Notes under the pieces: model-generated
What the model saw: only the letters and a program-made list of their open reading frames with translations
Told to the model about the DNA's origin: nothing
Databases searched by the model: none
From: Oceanospirillum maris DSM 6286
GTDB taxonomy: Bacteria > Pseudomonadota > Gammaproteobacteria > Pseudomonadales > Halomonadaceae
DNA: 64,000 nucleotides
Reading direction: 5' to 3'
Assembly: GCF_000422865.1 (NCBI RefSeq)
Contig: NZ_AUGW01000007.1
Coordinates: 62,001-126,000, forward strand
In this document: positions 14,727 through 24,370 of the stretch, in pieces
Position numbering within the stretch: position 1 is the stretch's first letter
Layout of the letters: each line of letters opens with the position of its first letter
Program-made: the position numbers and the translations under genes

Positions 14727-14863
14727 AAAATGCAGCAGTGGGGGCGGCTTTAGGCGCTGCAGTGGGTGTGCTTGTTATGAGTCTGATGATTCGTAAGTTG
14801 AGCGCAAGTGCTAGCAGTGGTGGGGTTTTTGGATCATCGAGTAGCGGAACGATTTGGATGTGA
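14723..14863 (+). CDS. Tiny glycine/alanine membrane protein, TTG start
   Basis: A 46-residue protein (MKNAAVGAALGAAVGVLVMSLMIRKL...). TTG overlaps the previous stop and AGGAG lies about 8 bases upstream. An ATG at 14678 in the same frame would add 15 residues but has no ribosome site. Glycine-zipper-like helix. Function unknown; virion or holin-like roles are possible. Confidence 0.5.
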   Translation: MKNAAVGAALGAAVGVLVMSLMIRKLSASASSGGVFGSSSSGTIWM

Positions 14864-14866
14864 CCG

Positions 14867-15016
14867 GTGAGCACTCAAACAAGTAATAATCTGAATAGCA
14901 TCATGTTGGCCGTGTTACTGGGCGTCATGGGCTGGAACACCGTCACACTGCAGGGTATTACAACCGTACTGCCGGTGATGGATTATAGAATTGAGCAATT
15001 GGAGAATAAAACTTGA
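14867..15016 (+). CDS. Tiny membrane protein, GTG start
   Basis: A 49-residue protein beginning MSTQTSNNLNSIMLAVLLGV. It has one hydrophobic helix (IMLAVLLGVMGWNTVTL) and a charged end (DYRIEQLENKT). It overlaps the next TTG start by four bases. Family unknown. Confidence 0.5.
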   Translation: MSTQTSNNLNSIMLAVLLGVMGWNTVTLQGITTVLPVMDYRIEQLENKT

Positions 15017-15138
15017 AAAATGTTGACTGGAAAAAATGGGGTTTGCGTGGTGTGTTTATTGGTCTGTTAGGCGCGGTAGGCGTTGAAAATGCAGAGCTGG
15101 CATACACAATCGCAGATGCGTTATCAAGTACTATCTAA
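15013..15138 (+). CDS. Tiny protein at end of late operon, TTG start
   Basis: A 41-residue protein beginning MKNVDWKKWGLRGVFIGLLG. TTG overlaps the previous stop (TTGA), with GGAG upstream. The context TTGAAAAATG repeats that of the gene at 14723. One short hydrophobic stretch (GVFIGLLGAVGV). Function unknown. It is followed by a strong terminator. Confidence 0.45.
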   Translation: MKNVDWKKWGLRGVFIGLLGAVGVENAELAYTIADALSSTI

Positions 15139-15152
15139 GTAAATCTCAGGCA

Positions 15153-15184
15153 CAAAAAAGCCGCCCTGAACTGGGCGGCTTTTT
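15153..15184 (+). terminator. Terminator of the phage late operon
   Basis: AGCCGCCC (15159-15166) and GGGCGGCT (15173-15180), loop TGAACT, followed by a T run and preceded by an A run. Perfect 8-bp stem. Confidence 0.9.
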
Positions 15185-15308
15185 GTTTGGGTGATTTGGG
15201 TGAACAAAGGGAGAACGCAAAGCAGATTAGAACCAAGTACAACATATCAGAGCTGGCTTTAACTTATTGATAATGCTAAAAAAGCCCATATTTACTGGGG
15301 TGTTACGA

Positions 15309-15335
15309 GGGTTCAATTCCCCCCGCCTCCACCAA
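15309..15335 (+). repeat. attR, 27-bp direct repeat (ssrA 3' fragment)
   Basis: Exact copy of 332-358. It is the original chromosomal 3' end of ssrA, now cut off from the gene by the prophage. The bacterial ssrA terminator follows it. Confidence 0.95.
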
Positions 15336-15341
15336 ACATCG

Positions 15342-15377
15342 AAGGCCCAGCTGGAAACAGCTGGGCCTTTTTTGTTT
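15342..15377 (+). terminator. Stranded original ssrA terminator
   Basis: AAGGCCCAGCTG, loop GAAA, CAGCTGGGCCTT, then T run, six bases after attR. In the uninfected chromosome it would end the tmRNA transcript. Confidence 0.88.
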
Positions 15378-15462
15378 TTGTACCTTTATATCAACCTTTC
15401 CTGTGATAGCCTTAATCTTATAAGTATTCGAAATATACGACCTTAAATTGAGGGGTAATTTT

Positions 15463-15714
15463 TTAATTTGGCTTCTGCATTGGCCTTGATTGTTTCAACA
15501 GCTCTTTGTAGCTGACGGGTACATCACCCCTATTCAGCAACTTGCCAAGCACTGTGTACATATCCGTTTTGCTCCCTGCTTTCCTCTGGGTTCTCTCGCT
15601 ATTCATCCAGATATAAATAATCGACCTAGGTGCAGCAGACTGAAAACGGAAAAAAAGGCGGCAATGAATCACTACTATTTTGACTCCCTTCACACTGTCG
15701 GCAAGTCCTAACAA
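15463..15714 (-). pseudogene. Decayed YhaV-family toxin, C-terminal half
   Basis: An 83-residue open stretch. Its last 65 residues (CRLFFRFQSAAPRSIIYIWMN..., GDVPVSYKELLKQS) align with the C-terminus of the prophage toxin at about half identical positions by eye. The N-terminal half of the family, including the HGxxLG region, is missing, and stop codons lie just upstream. No antitoxin gene is found beside it. It is outside the prophage, in the opposite direction. Confidence 0.75.
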
Positions 15715-15869
15715 TCCTTAAGTATAACTCCTCCGGCCACCCATTTTCATACCCTCACCTCTTACCATTTACGGTAGTTTTGTGGGGGTTTATGGCGTTT
15801 TTCCTCTCTAAACAAGAAGTTACCGTGGCTATAAAAAGTCTGATTCTGGTTGGACAGTGGGCTTCCGCA

Positions 15870-16178
15870 TTAGTGGCCGATCTCACTATTCCCTAGGGAT
15901 ACCTCTAGAAAATTATCGCCTTGGCTCACTGGCTGGCCAACCATCTCGTCGTAAGCGCTTTTATGGCGTAAGACGGTGCGTTCAACGGGTAGTTCAGCAA
16001 ATAACGTCTGCAAGCCAAGTTTATGATGACTGCGTAATAATTTACCATCATCACTTTCGACATAGTGTTCTTGCCCATCCACCAACACAGAGACCTGATA
16101 AAGAGAACTCTCTAGAGAGTGGATAATAACCTTATCAATTTTCGAGAGTTTACGGAGTTGCTTCAAGTTAGTTGTCAT
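15870..16178 (-). CDS. DUF6482-type hypothetical protein
   Basis: A 102-residue protein. The pattern VIIHSLESSLYQVSVLVDGQEHYVESDDGKLLRSHH...LFAELPVERTVLRHKSAYDEMVGQP matches what I recall of DUF6482. The start MTTNLKQLRKL at 16178 has AGGATA upstream; the longer frame to 16244 adds 22 residues without a ribosome site. Function unknown. Lone gene between the att region and a sensor kinase. Confidence 0.65.
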   Translation of the reverse strand: MTTNLKQLRKLSKIDKVIIHSLESSLYQVSVLVDGQEHYVESDDGKLLRSHHKLGLQTLFAELPVERTVLRHKSAYDEMVGQPVSQGDNFLEVSLGNSEIGH

Positions 16179-16268
16179 GGCGACGTATCCTAATAGCTGC
16201 TTTGATACTTTTACGCAGGCTATAATCAATTGGAGCGCCGCCATCTTTTAGATGGTTTCAATCGAGGT

Positions 16269-18815
16269 TTAAGCTTGAGGCCCATCAACCTTTGGCAAGG
16301 TGACACGGAAATGACTACCAACACCTAACTCGGAGGAAACAAGCTCAATCTCGCCCCCCATCACATGACAAAGTTCACTCACAATACTTAACCCCAGCCC
16401 TGTGCCACCGTAACTACGATTTACAAACTCTGTTGCTTGGCGGAAGGCTTCAAAGATCCACTCATGGGCTTCTTTAGGGATGCCTTCACCATCATCTTTT
16501 ACATCAAAGATCATGCTTGTTTCGTTTTCTGAAACCTCAAGCAGGACAGTGCCTTGTGACGTGAACTTAATAGCGTTTCCGACTAGGTTGTTTAGCACTT
16601 GTCGTAGGCGAGTATCATCAATATAGAGATGAGTTTCTGGTGCGATCTGATTCAGCTGCAGTTTAAGGTTCAGCCCTTTTTTTACTGCGCTGCCTTTATG
16701 GCTATTGATAAAGCCTTCAAGCCATTGTCCGATGCTTATCTCATGGGGTGTTAGTGTTAGTTGCCCTGCATCCATTTTCGCAAGGTCTAAAATATCATCA
16801 ACCAGATGGAGTAGATGTCGACCGCTACCGTGAATAATATCGGCGTACTCTTTGGTTTCAGGGTCCTTCTCATCAAGCTGCAGTATCTCTGCAAAACCCA
16901 TAATGCCGTTTAGTGGCGTGCGTAACTCATGGGACATTCGTGCCAAAAAGTCACTCTTCATTTGGCTGGCCTGTTCTGCAGCCTGTCGAGCTTGATCGGA
17001 TAATTCAAAGGATGCTTGAACGCTGTCTGCCATGCCGTTTAAAGCGTTACTAAGCTGTCCTAGCTCGTCCTTGCGCTCTAAGGTAAAACGAAAACCGTAA
17101 TCACCTTGTTCAATTTTACCTAGACCAGCACTAAAAAGGCGCACCATGCCTGTAATCGAAGAAGCCATCCAAACCGCAATAATCACCACCAAAACGATCA
17201 TAATAATGGTCGATAGTGTAATTTTAACCGCAACATCTTGCGTAATATCACGGATCAATGCACTGAGTTCTTTCTGTCGTTGACTCAGGTGGCCGGTGAA
17301 TTCATCTAGCTTAACTTCCATCCGCGCGGCGGTTTCTTTAGCAGGAAGCTGAAAATCATCAATATTAGCGCCAATGGTGACAAAGCCAAATCCCCTTGGG
17401 GTGTTGCCATAAAGGCCGGTGTAATAGGGAATGGTTGCAGCCGTGGTGAGCTTCCAAACCCCTGTCCAATGGATCAAAAAGGAGCCGGACCCGCCGGTTT
17501 TGGTAAGATCATTCCAGCCTTTACACTGAGGGGCGAAGTTCAAATAATGGCAATCCAAGCCCAGATAACCCTGCTTAATCAATTCTTTGGCGGGCTTTTT
17601 ATCGCGGGTTTGATGATCAAACGCAGGCACTTTTTCTAAATAATCCCATAGAGGCTGACCGCTAGCTTGCCAACCGTTATAGAGACTGCTTTCCAACCAA
17701 GGGGTTGCCCTAACACCGGTTTCAGAATTAAAACCAACAATAGAGTGGTGGCGCGGGTGCGCTATATTGCGATCTTTATAGTCCCATATAAAAGCGTAGT
17801 TACCGCTACTCGCATCGGCAATAACATCATATCGTTTATCGGTTGGCTTGAGATTATCGGTAAACGCTAGAATATGATCATGATTAAGGGCTAACGTGAT
17901 GTAGCCTATTTTCTTGCCGTTACGAACAACTGGGGTTGCCCAACGAATAATGCCTTGGAATTTTTTACCAACTGGGTTTTCTCGGCCTGCGTAGGCTTCA
18001 TTTTCCGGTGTAAATTCGATATTGCGTTTAGCTGCTGCACCTGGAGTTGCCATTCCAAGAATCCGAGATGGTACATAGGGGCCGATCACTTCGGAGACAT
18101 AAATATCACCCGCCTTTAGTTTTTTAAGATCCTCAAAATAGGTTTCTGCTTTACTGTAAGTATTCTCTCGCTTAGAAACATCTTTTAGGCCACTAGGCAG
18201 TACGTTAGAGCTTTGTACTTTTAGCTGCTCTTTACCATCTAGGCCTACAAAAGTAATCTCATGGAATAGTGGGATCAGCTTTTTAGCTTGGACAAATTCT
18301 GGTGGGCGGTAGTGGAAATCTTGCTGGTTTTCAATATTACTTGATTGAACATTATGCTCAATCGTAGCGGCTGGCTTTACCGGTAGCCATTGACTACCAT
18401 CATCGGATAACTGCCAATCACCAGTATCAACGATCCTACTTTTTCGCTGCTGAATAAAGCTTCTGAGACTTGCTTCTGTGATAGGTAAGGAAGCCGCCAG
18501 CAATACATCCTGATCTCTCTGATAGAGAAAGTCTGCAACCTTACGCGCAGTATCTGTCGTCAGCCGCTCTAACTCCTCTCTAGCACGATCGTTAAGCGCC
18601 TTTTCAGCGCCAACACTAAAGGTATCCCCCATATCCTTAACGGTTAAGCGAACCTCTTCGTTCAGTTGCCGAGTTTCGTTATTAAGGCGCTCACCAAGAT
18701 AAATAACCCCTTGCCATGCTAATAGTGCTAACAAAACCAAAGGAATTACTTTAATTAGTAAAAAGAGGGCTACAAGCTTGGCTCGAATCCCTATCTGCAC
18801 TGGCATTCCACTCAT
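16269..18815 (-). CDS. Membrane sensor histidine kinase (Cache-HAMP-HisKA-HATPase)
   Basis: An 848-residue inner-membrane kinase. Helix 1 is at about 14-37 (ALFLLIKVIPLVLLALLAW). A very long periplasmic Cache-like sensor follows (40-540), then helix 2 (ITLSTIIMIVLVVIIAVW), HAMP (GLGKIEQGDYGFRF), HisKA with HELRTPLNGIMGF, and HATPase with NAIKFT, DDGEGIP and GGTGLGLSIV. There is no receiver domain and no adjacent response regulator, so its partner is elsewhere. Signal unknown. Translation ends 90 bases before the DUF6482 gene. Confidence 0.9.
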   Translation of the reverse strand: MSGMPVQIGIRAKLVALFLLIKVIPLVLLALLAWQGVIYLGERLNNETRQLNEEVRLTVKDMGDTFSVGAEKALNDRAREELERLTTDTARKVADFLYQRDQDVLLAASLPITEASLRSFIQQRKSRIVDTGDWQLSDDGSQWLPVKPAATIEHNVQSSNIENQQDFHYRPPEFVQAKKLIPLFHEITFVGLDGKEQLKVQSSNVLPSGLKDVSKRENTYSKAETYFEDLKKLKAGDIYVSEVIGPYVPSRILGMATPGAAAKRNIEFTPENEAYAGRENPVGKKFQGIIRWATPVVRNGKKIGYITLALNHDHILAFTDNLKPTDKRYDVIADASSGNYAFIWDYKDRNIAHPRHHSIVGFNSETGVRATPWLESSLYNGWQASGQPLWDYLEKVPAFDHQTRDKKPAKELIKQGYLGLDCHYLNFAPQCKGWNDLTKTGGSGSFLIHWTGVWKLTTAATIPYYTGLYGNTPRGFGFVTIGANIDDFQLPAKETAARMEVKLDEFTGHLSQRQKELSALIRDITQDVAVKITLSTIIMIVLVVIIAVWMASSITGMVRLFSAGLGKIEQGDYGFRFTLERKDELGQLSNALNGMADSVQASFELSDQARQAAEQASQMKSDFLARMSHELRTPLNGIMGFAEILQLDEKDPETKEYADIIHGSGRHLLHLVDDILDLAKMDAGQLTLTPHEISIGQWLEGFINSHKGSAVKKGLNLKLQLNQIAPETHLYIDDTRLRQVLNNLVGNAIKFTSQGTVLLEVSENETSMIFDVKDDGEGIPKEAHEWIFEAFRQATEFVNRSYGGTGLGLSIVSELCHVMGGEIELVSSELGVGSHFRVTLPKVDGPQA

Positions 18816-19010
18816 CCAGCTTGCTCCAAAATTGTTATTTTTATAATCTTAACCCAGATCAGGGTAAAACCTACGGTTAAGTCGATATTATGTTACTGAG
18901 CTTAATGAGACAAAGTCACTCTTACCTACTTTCCTTAGAATCTATTCCATCTTTAGAATCTATACCAACAACCTTTCAGCATTCTTTCCAAAACATCAAT
19001 CTTTTGATTA

Positions 19011-19048
19011 AAAAAACAAAAAAATAGCCTCGACTAAGCGAGGCTATT
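19011..19048 (-). terminator. Terminator of the 39-residue membrane protein gene
   Basis: AATAGCCTCG / CGAGGCTATT, perfect 10-bp stem with 6-base loop (ACTAAG). The run of A at 19011-19022 becomes a T run on the minus strand. Confidence 0.88.
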
Positions 19049-19089
19049 CTTGAACTTCTGATACAGAGCATCAACCTTAAGCTGCCAAT

Positions 19090-19209
19090 TTATTCCAGCA
19101 ATAAATAAACTTGCATTAACACAGGCAAGATACCCATAACCAAGCCACCAGCAGCCATTAGCAAAGTTGCACCAACACCAATTGTTTCATAATCGTGAGA
19201 TTCAGCCAT
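19090..19209 (-). CDS. Small membrane protein, 39 residues, own promoter and terminator
   Basis: ATG with AGGAG (GAGTAGGAGTGACC) eight bases upstream, encoding MAESHDYETIGVGATLLMAA and on to a C-terminal QVYLLLE. Polar N-terminus and one long hydrophobic helix with GxxxG spacing. A promoter with perfect TATAAT and a strong terminator frame it, so it is a single-gene transcript, probably well expressed. I do not recognise a family. Possible roles include regulator or subunit of a membrane complex; this is open. Confidence 0.7.
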   Translation of the reverse strand: MAESHDYETIGVGATLLMAAGGLVMGILPVLMQVYLLLE

Positions 19210-19532
19210 TTTGGTCACTCCTACTCTAGCTTAATTAATATCGATTATATCGACGTCTTACATCTACTTAAGCTATTGCAACAGCAGTGCCAAAATCTAA
19301 AAGCTGTAAACAATCAAACTCTTACCCATTGATTTTAAAGGGAATTTAAACAACCGCCTTTAATCTATCTTAGCCTAAAAGCAGCTAAAAACACTGGATA
19401 TCAAACAATCAATGACAGAAATGACGGACACAACCTGTGATACCGCCATTTTTTGCATAACAACAATTGCATAACAACAATTACCTAACAATCACTATTT
19501 ACAACGACCTAGCAATCACTGCTTACAAAACG
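19210..19532. other. Intergenic region with 14-bp tandem repeat
   Basis: Contains the promoter of the 39-residue protein and, near the aspartate kinase end, GCATAACAACAATT repeated exactly twice (19455-19482). No further gene seen. Confidence 0.6.
19244..19271 (-). promoter_or_regulatory. Sigma-70 type promoter for the 39-residue protein gene
   Basis: On the minus strand TTAAGT (19266-19271), 16-base spacer, TATAAT (19244-19249). The -10 is perfect and lies 35 bases before the start codon. Confidence 0.6.
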
Positions 19533-20972
19533 TTAGGCCGCACAAATTGCTTCGCCATGATCATGGACTTCAATCAGGCTGCGGTGCAGGCTTTGTACCG
19601 CAAGATCATAGTCATCGTCGGAAACAATAAACTGAATATCAACCTGGCGCATTGATTGCTGTAAAGCCAACACGCTGATATTAGCCGCAGCTAGGGCGTT
19701 AACCGTTTTAGCAAGGATGCCGGGGACCTGCATATCACTACCAATAGCGGAGACAATCGAAACTTTCTGCAGTCTCATTTCGCAATTAGGAAACAGCTCT
19801 TGAATCGCATTCTGCATACGTTTGATATTTTTCAAATTAGAAACAAGGTAATGCGTTAAGGTGTTCGCATTATTGTGCTTTGAGATAAGCGGCACTTTAA
19901 AGCGCTCGATAATACCCAGCAGATCACGGCCATAGCGACTCATACTTCCCATCATATCTTGATCGAAAAATTCCAGAGCGTAGACATTCTGTCGTCCGGC
20001 AATAATTTCTACCGAAGGCTTCTCACTCACATATTCAACCGTAATCAAAGTACCGGCATGATCCGGTTCAAAGGTGTTCATAACACGCAATGGCAGGCAT
20101 TTCTGGCGCAAACCTTTTGCGGCCTTCGGGTGGATAGCTTCCATTCCTAAGTTAGCCAGTTGGTCCGCAACATCATAGTTGGTTCGACCAATAGGCACGG
20201 CATTACCAATACCCACAAGCCGTGGGTCTGCGCTGCTCAGGTGATACTCTTTATGGATGATCGCTTCACGGGCATCAGTTAATACCGCAATACGGCTGAA
20301 AACCATCTCGCTATAACCCCGATTAAAGCTTTTCATCAGCCCTTCGGTGCAGTGGGCATAACCTGTTGCAATAGGTAGGCAAGTCGCTAAATCAATATCT
20401 TTAAAAGCGTTCTCTATACGAGCATCTAGCAATAGGTGTTTTTCTGCATTCCATCCGGTTAAATCGACAAAGACCGTATTAATGCCATCACGCTTTAGCA
20501 GTTCTGCCATATTCCAAGCGCTGTGAGCTTCACCAAGGCTGGCCAACATTTCGCGCACGGTAATTAGATGGTCGTTTAAAGCAAAATGTCCGTGCTCACA
20601 AACCCGCTCTAAATCATTGAGGGTTTGCTCTGTTTCATCCAAGCGTTCACCGATAAAGGCATTTGCTCGCTGGCATAGCGGCGTGTCTTCAAAAAGTTCT
20701 TCATTAATGGCGAATAACTTAGCCCGTAGCTGAGCTATTTTTTGCCGCCAGACGCTGCCATCCTCTGCACCTGCAAAGGAGGAATAAACGCCTGTTTTGT
20801 CAGATTTTTTATGCTCTAGGAGGAGGTCGGTTACACCACCGTACGCAGATACCACAAAAATTCTCTGATACCCTTCTTTCTGGGCTTGTTTATGAAAAAT
20901 GATGTTATCTCGTACTGCGGCGTAATCGCTCATCGACGTACCGCCGATTTTTTCTACCGTATGACTCTTCAT
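19533..20972 (-). CDS. ask_ect: Aspartate kinase, ectoine-associated type
   Basis: A 479-residue enzyme phosphorylating aspartate, the first step toward lysine, threonine and ectoine. N-terminus VEKIGGTSM is the aspartokinase P-loop (KFGGTS in most). SFNRGYSEMVFSRIA and C-terminal ACT domains (KVSIVSAIGSDMQ, GILAKTVNALAAANISVLA, VDIQFIVSDDDYD) follow. The sequence type is that of Ask_Ect, often found with ectABC, but no ectABC is adjacent here. An internal extra region (about 50-150) is typical of this clade. Monocistronic by spacing. Confidence 0.88.
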   Translation of the reverse strand: MKSHTVEKIGGTSMSDYAAVRDNIIFHKQAQKEGYQRIFVVSAYGGVTDLLLEHKKSDKTGVYSSFAGAEDGSVWRQKIAQLRAKLFAINEELFEDTPLCQRANAFIGERLDETEQTLNDLERVCEHGHFALNDHLITVREMLASLGEAHSAWNMAELLKRDGINTVFVDLTGWNAEKHLLLDARIENAFKDIDLATCLPIATGYAHCTEGLMKSFNRGYSEMVFSRIAVLTDAREAIIHKEYHLSSADPRLVGIGNAVPIGRTNYDVADQLANLGMEAIHPKAAKGLRQKCLPLRVMNTFEPDHAGTLITVEYVSEKPSVEIIAGRQNVYALEFFDQDMMGSMSRYGRDLLGIIERFKVPLISKHNNANTLTHYLVSNLKNIKRMQNAIQELFPNCEMRLQKVSIVSAIGSDMQVPGILAKTVNALAAANISVLALQQSMRQVDIQFIVSDDDYDLAVQSLHRSLIEVHDHGEAICAA

Positions 20973-21188
20973 TGTTTAGGTTCAGCTTCTGGGCCTAACG
21001 GCCAATTCAAAAGCAGCTGCCTCCTGTGATGTATACGTGATGTAGGCGCTGGCCTACTCGAATTGAAAAAGATTATACCTCTAAATATATTATTTGTTAA
21101 ATCATACTATTGGAGAGCACCAAAAAGTCGCATTAACGCCTACAACCGCAAAGAGCAACAGGATCTCACAAAAAAACACGATCCGATT

Positions 21189-21217
21189 TTGATATTGACC
21201 TTATTAAATTATATAGT
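21189..21217 (+). promoter_or_regulatory. Promoter for the CheW-like gene
   Basis: TTGATA (21189-21194), 17-base spacer, TATAGT (21212-21217), 45 bases upstream of the start codon, which itself has GGAG. Confidence 0.55.
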
Positions 21218-21262
21218 TCTCTAATCATATTGAGTGATTCTAATGAGATAAATGGAGAATAA

Positions 21263-21688
21263 ATGAACAACCAATGGATCAGTTTTTGTCTCGCGGGAGA
21301 AAAATACGCCCATCCAGTTGAGTCCATCAAAGAGGTACTTAATTTCCAAGAACCATCGCCGGTTCCTGGTGCACCCTATGATGTAGAAGGAATTCTGAAT
21401 ATTCGAGGGGAGGTTCTAACCGTGATTTCAGCTCGCAAGCTGATGAATCTACCGCAAGCTCCCAGTGCAGAAGATGCAAAAATCATCTCCATTGAAACTG
21501 ATGACGGTCTTTGCGGTATCGTCGTTGATAACGTTGAAGCAATTGTAGGCTTTGATCAAGACACAATAGAATCTCCACCAAATTACGAATCAACTCAGAT
21601 TATTATGGGAACCGTTCACCGTGAAGGGCAGCTATTTATTGTGGCGGATTTTCAACCCCATTGCGAACACGTTGCACGCCAGATGTAA
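21263..21688 (+). CDS. cheW: CheW-like chemotaxis coupling protein
   Basis: A 141-residue single CheW domain: FCLAGEKYAHPVESIKEVL, PYDVEGILNIRGEVLTVISARKL, GIVVDNVEAIVGF and a final EGQLFIVADF. CheW links receptors to CheA. It is alone here with no che cluster, so it may be an auxiliary coupler. Convergent with the MATE gene, 9 bases between stop codons, with no terminator in the gap. Confidence 0.88.
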   Translation: MNNQWISFCLAGEKYAHPVESIKEVLNFQEPSPVPGAPYDVEGILNIRGEVLTVISARKLMNLPQAPSAEDAKIISIETDDGLCGIVVDNVEAIVGFDQDTIESPPNYESTQIIMGTVHREGQLFIVADFQPHCEHVARQM

Positions 21689-21697
21689 GTTTTCCCC

Positions 21698-23029
21698 TCA
21701 CCGAGGCCGTAGAGAAGACGGGTAAAGTCGATAGCAATAATGCACCGCCATAACCGAAGAACGCAGTAGCATAAAGCAGGCGAACGCAAACCATAGGCCT
21801 TGATTAGCCCACTGGGACGTCAACTGTTCGACCACCAAAAACGCTGTAAATGAGACAAGCATTCCATTACGCATCACATCGCTGCGCATCAAACCGATAT
21901 AAACACCATCAAGCAAGTAGCTTCCTGCCGCCAACAATGGAACTCCTATCGCCCAAGGCAGATACGTTAGCGCAAGATTCTGTACCTCAGGAATATCAGT
22001 CATAACCCCGACAAGCTCACGTCCCCAAAGGCCATACAGCCCGCTAATGGTAATCACCGTAAAACCGCTTAACGCAGCCCCAGAAACGACGATACGGTGC
22101 CTTAGAAGCCGATCCTTCATACCTTCTGCTTGCCCCACCAGAGCCTCAACAGCATGGGCATAACCGTCTAAAGCGTAAGAAGCCATCATGATAAACTGCA
22201 TTAATATCGCATTAGCCGCTAACGTATCACTACCAAATGCCGCACCTTGGGCAGTAAAATACGCCATAGAGCCGAGCAGCAACCAAGTACGCACCATTAG
22301 CTGACGATTTACTCTGAACAACACGCGAAAGTCATCCAGCCCACCTAAACTCCAGTCCGTTACCGGCAAGAGAGTGATCAACCGCCGATAAGCAAGCAGC
22401 AAGCCTGCCACCAAAACACTGTAATCCGCAATAACCGATGCCAGCGCAACCCCCTCAACATGCCAGCCTAAAAGCACGACAAAACACAGGTCGAGCATAA
22501 TATTGATACCATTACCCAGCAGCAGCATTTTAAGGGCAAAGCGGCTGTCTTTTTGTGCTAAAAACCAGCCCATCAACACATAGTTGACCAACACTGCAGG
22601 GGCAGACCATATTCTAATATTCGCATAGTTTTTTGCCTGCGTGACCACCGCGACATCATCCGCCAATAGAGCCAAGCCCTCTGAAACCAACCACCCTTGA
22701 AAGATCAGTAAGCCCGCAGCAATCCCTAGCGCCATAACCAGCCCCTGCCGTAATAACAGCACCACTCGTTGATAGTCGTTAGCACCGGCAGCCTGAGATA
22801 CCGCTCCCGTTGTCCCCATTCGCAAGAAACCAAACCCCCAAAACAGGAAGCTAAACAGCGTTGCGCCCAAGGTTACGCCTGCAAGATAGACGGAATCACT
22901 AAGATGCCCCACCACCGCCGTATCCACCAGCCCCAGCAAAGGCACGCTAATATTTGAAATAATGATAGGGGCGGCCAGCGCTAAAATTTGCGGATACATG
23001 GAGGCAGTTTTCAAAGGGTTATCTCTCAT
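21698..23029 (-). CDS. MATE-family (DinF-like) efflux transporter
   Basis: A 443-residue integral membrane protein with about 12 helices and two related halves (ILALAAPIIISNISVPLLGLVDTAVVGHL at the start; RTWLLLGSMAYFTAQGAAFG in the second). The DTAVVGHL motif is typical of the DinF branch of Na+/H+-coupled multidrug exporters. A later in-frame ATG (MYPQ) could be the true start. Upstream of it, the ferredoxin gene ends at its own terminator. Confidence 0.88.
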   Translation of the reverse strand: MRDNPLKTASMYPQILALAAPIIISNISVPLLGLVDTAVVGHLSDSVYLAGVTLGATLFSFLFWGFGFLRMGTTGAVSQAAGANDYQRVVLLLRQGLVMALGIAAGLLIFQGWLVSEGLALLADDVAVVTQAKNYANIRIWSAPAVLVNYVLMGWFLAQKDSRFALKMLLLGNGINIMLDLCFVVLLGWHVEGVALASVIADYSVLVAGLLLAYRRLITLLPVTDWSLGGLDDFRVLFRVNRQLMVRTWLLLGSMAYFTAQGAAFGSDTLAANAILMQFIMMASYALDGYAHAVEALVGQAEGMKDRLLRHRIVVSGAALSGFTVITISGLYGLWGRELVGVMTDIPEVQNLALTYLPWAIGVPLLAAGSYLLDGVYIGLMRSDVMRNGMLVSFTAFLVVEQLTSQWANQGLWFAFACFMLLRSSVMAVHYCYRLYPSSLRPR

Positions 23030-23122
23030 TAGCAGAGGCGGCCATTAACATCAGGGACGGCTAAGGTCAGGCGATCAATATCAGAGAATCAATATTAAGC
23101 CGTCAGTGTTAGGCAAAAAGCA

Positions 23123-23154
23123 GACAAAAAAAATGCAGCACCTAAGTGCTGCAC
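23123..23154 (-). terminator. Terminator after ferredoxin gene
   Basis: TGCAGCAC, loop, GTGCTGCA with an A run on the + strand, giving T run on the minus strand. Confidence 0.85.
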
Positions 23155-23174
23155 TCTTCTGAAAAATACTAAAG

Positions 23175-23450
<276 letters not shown>

Positions 23451-23459
23451 CTAACTTGC

Positions 23460-24370
<911 letters not shown>

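Larger units (their letters stand above)
332..15335 (+). mobile_element. PM2/corticovirus-like prophage integrated in ssrA
   Basis: The element lies between two copies of a 27-bp repeat made from the ssrA 3' end, with a tyrosine integrase next to the left copy. It encodes an HUH replication initiator with two tyrosines, a FtsK/HerA-type packaging ATPase, a capsid protein resembling PM2 P2, many small transmembrane proteins and a muramidase-like protein. It has no terminase, portal or tail genes. This is the gene plan of tail-less membrane-containing phages of the corticovirus type, whose prophages are known in aquatic bacteria. All essential modules look intact. Assignment to the PM2 group rests on residue patterns read by eye and on gene order. 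Confidence 0.9.
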
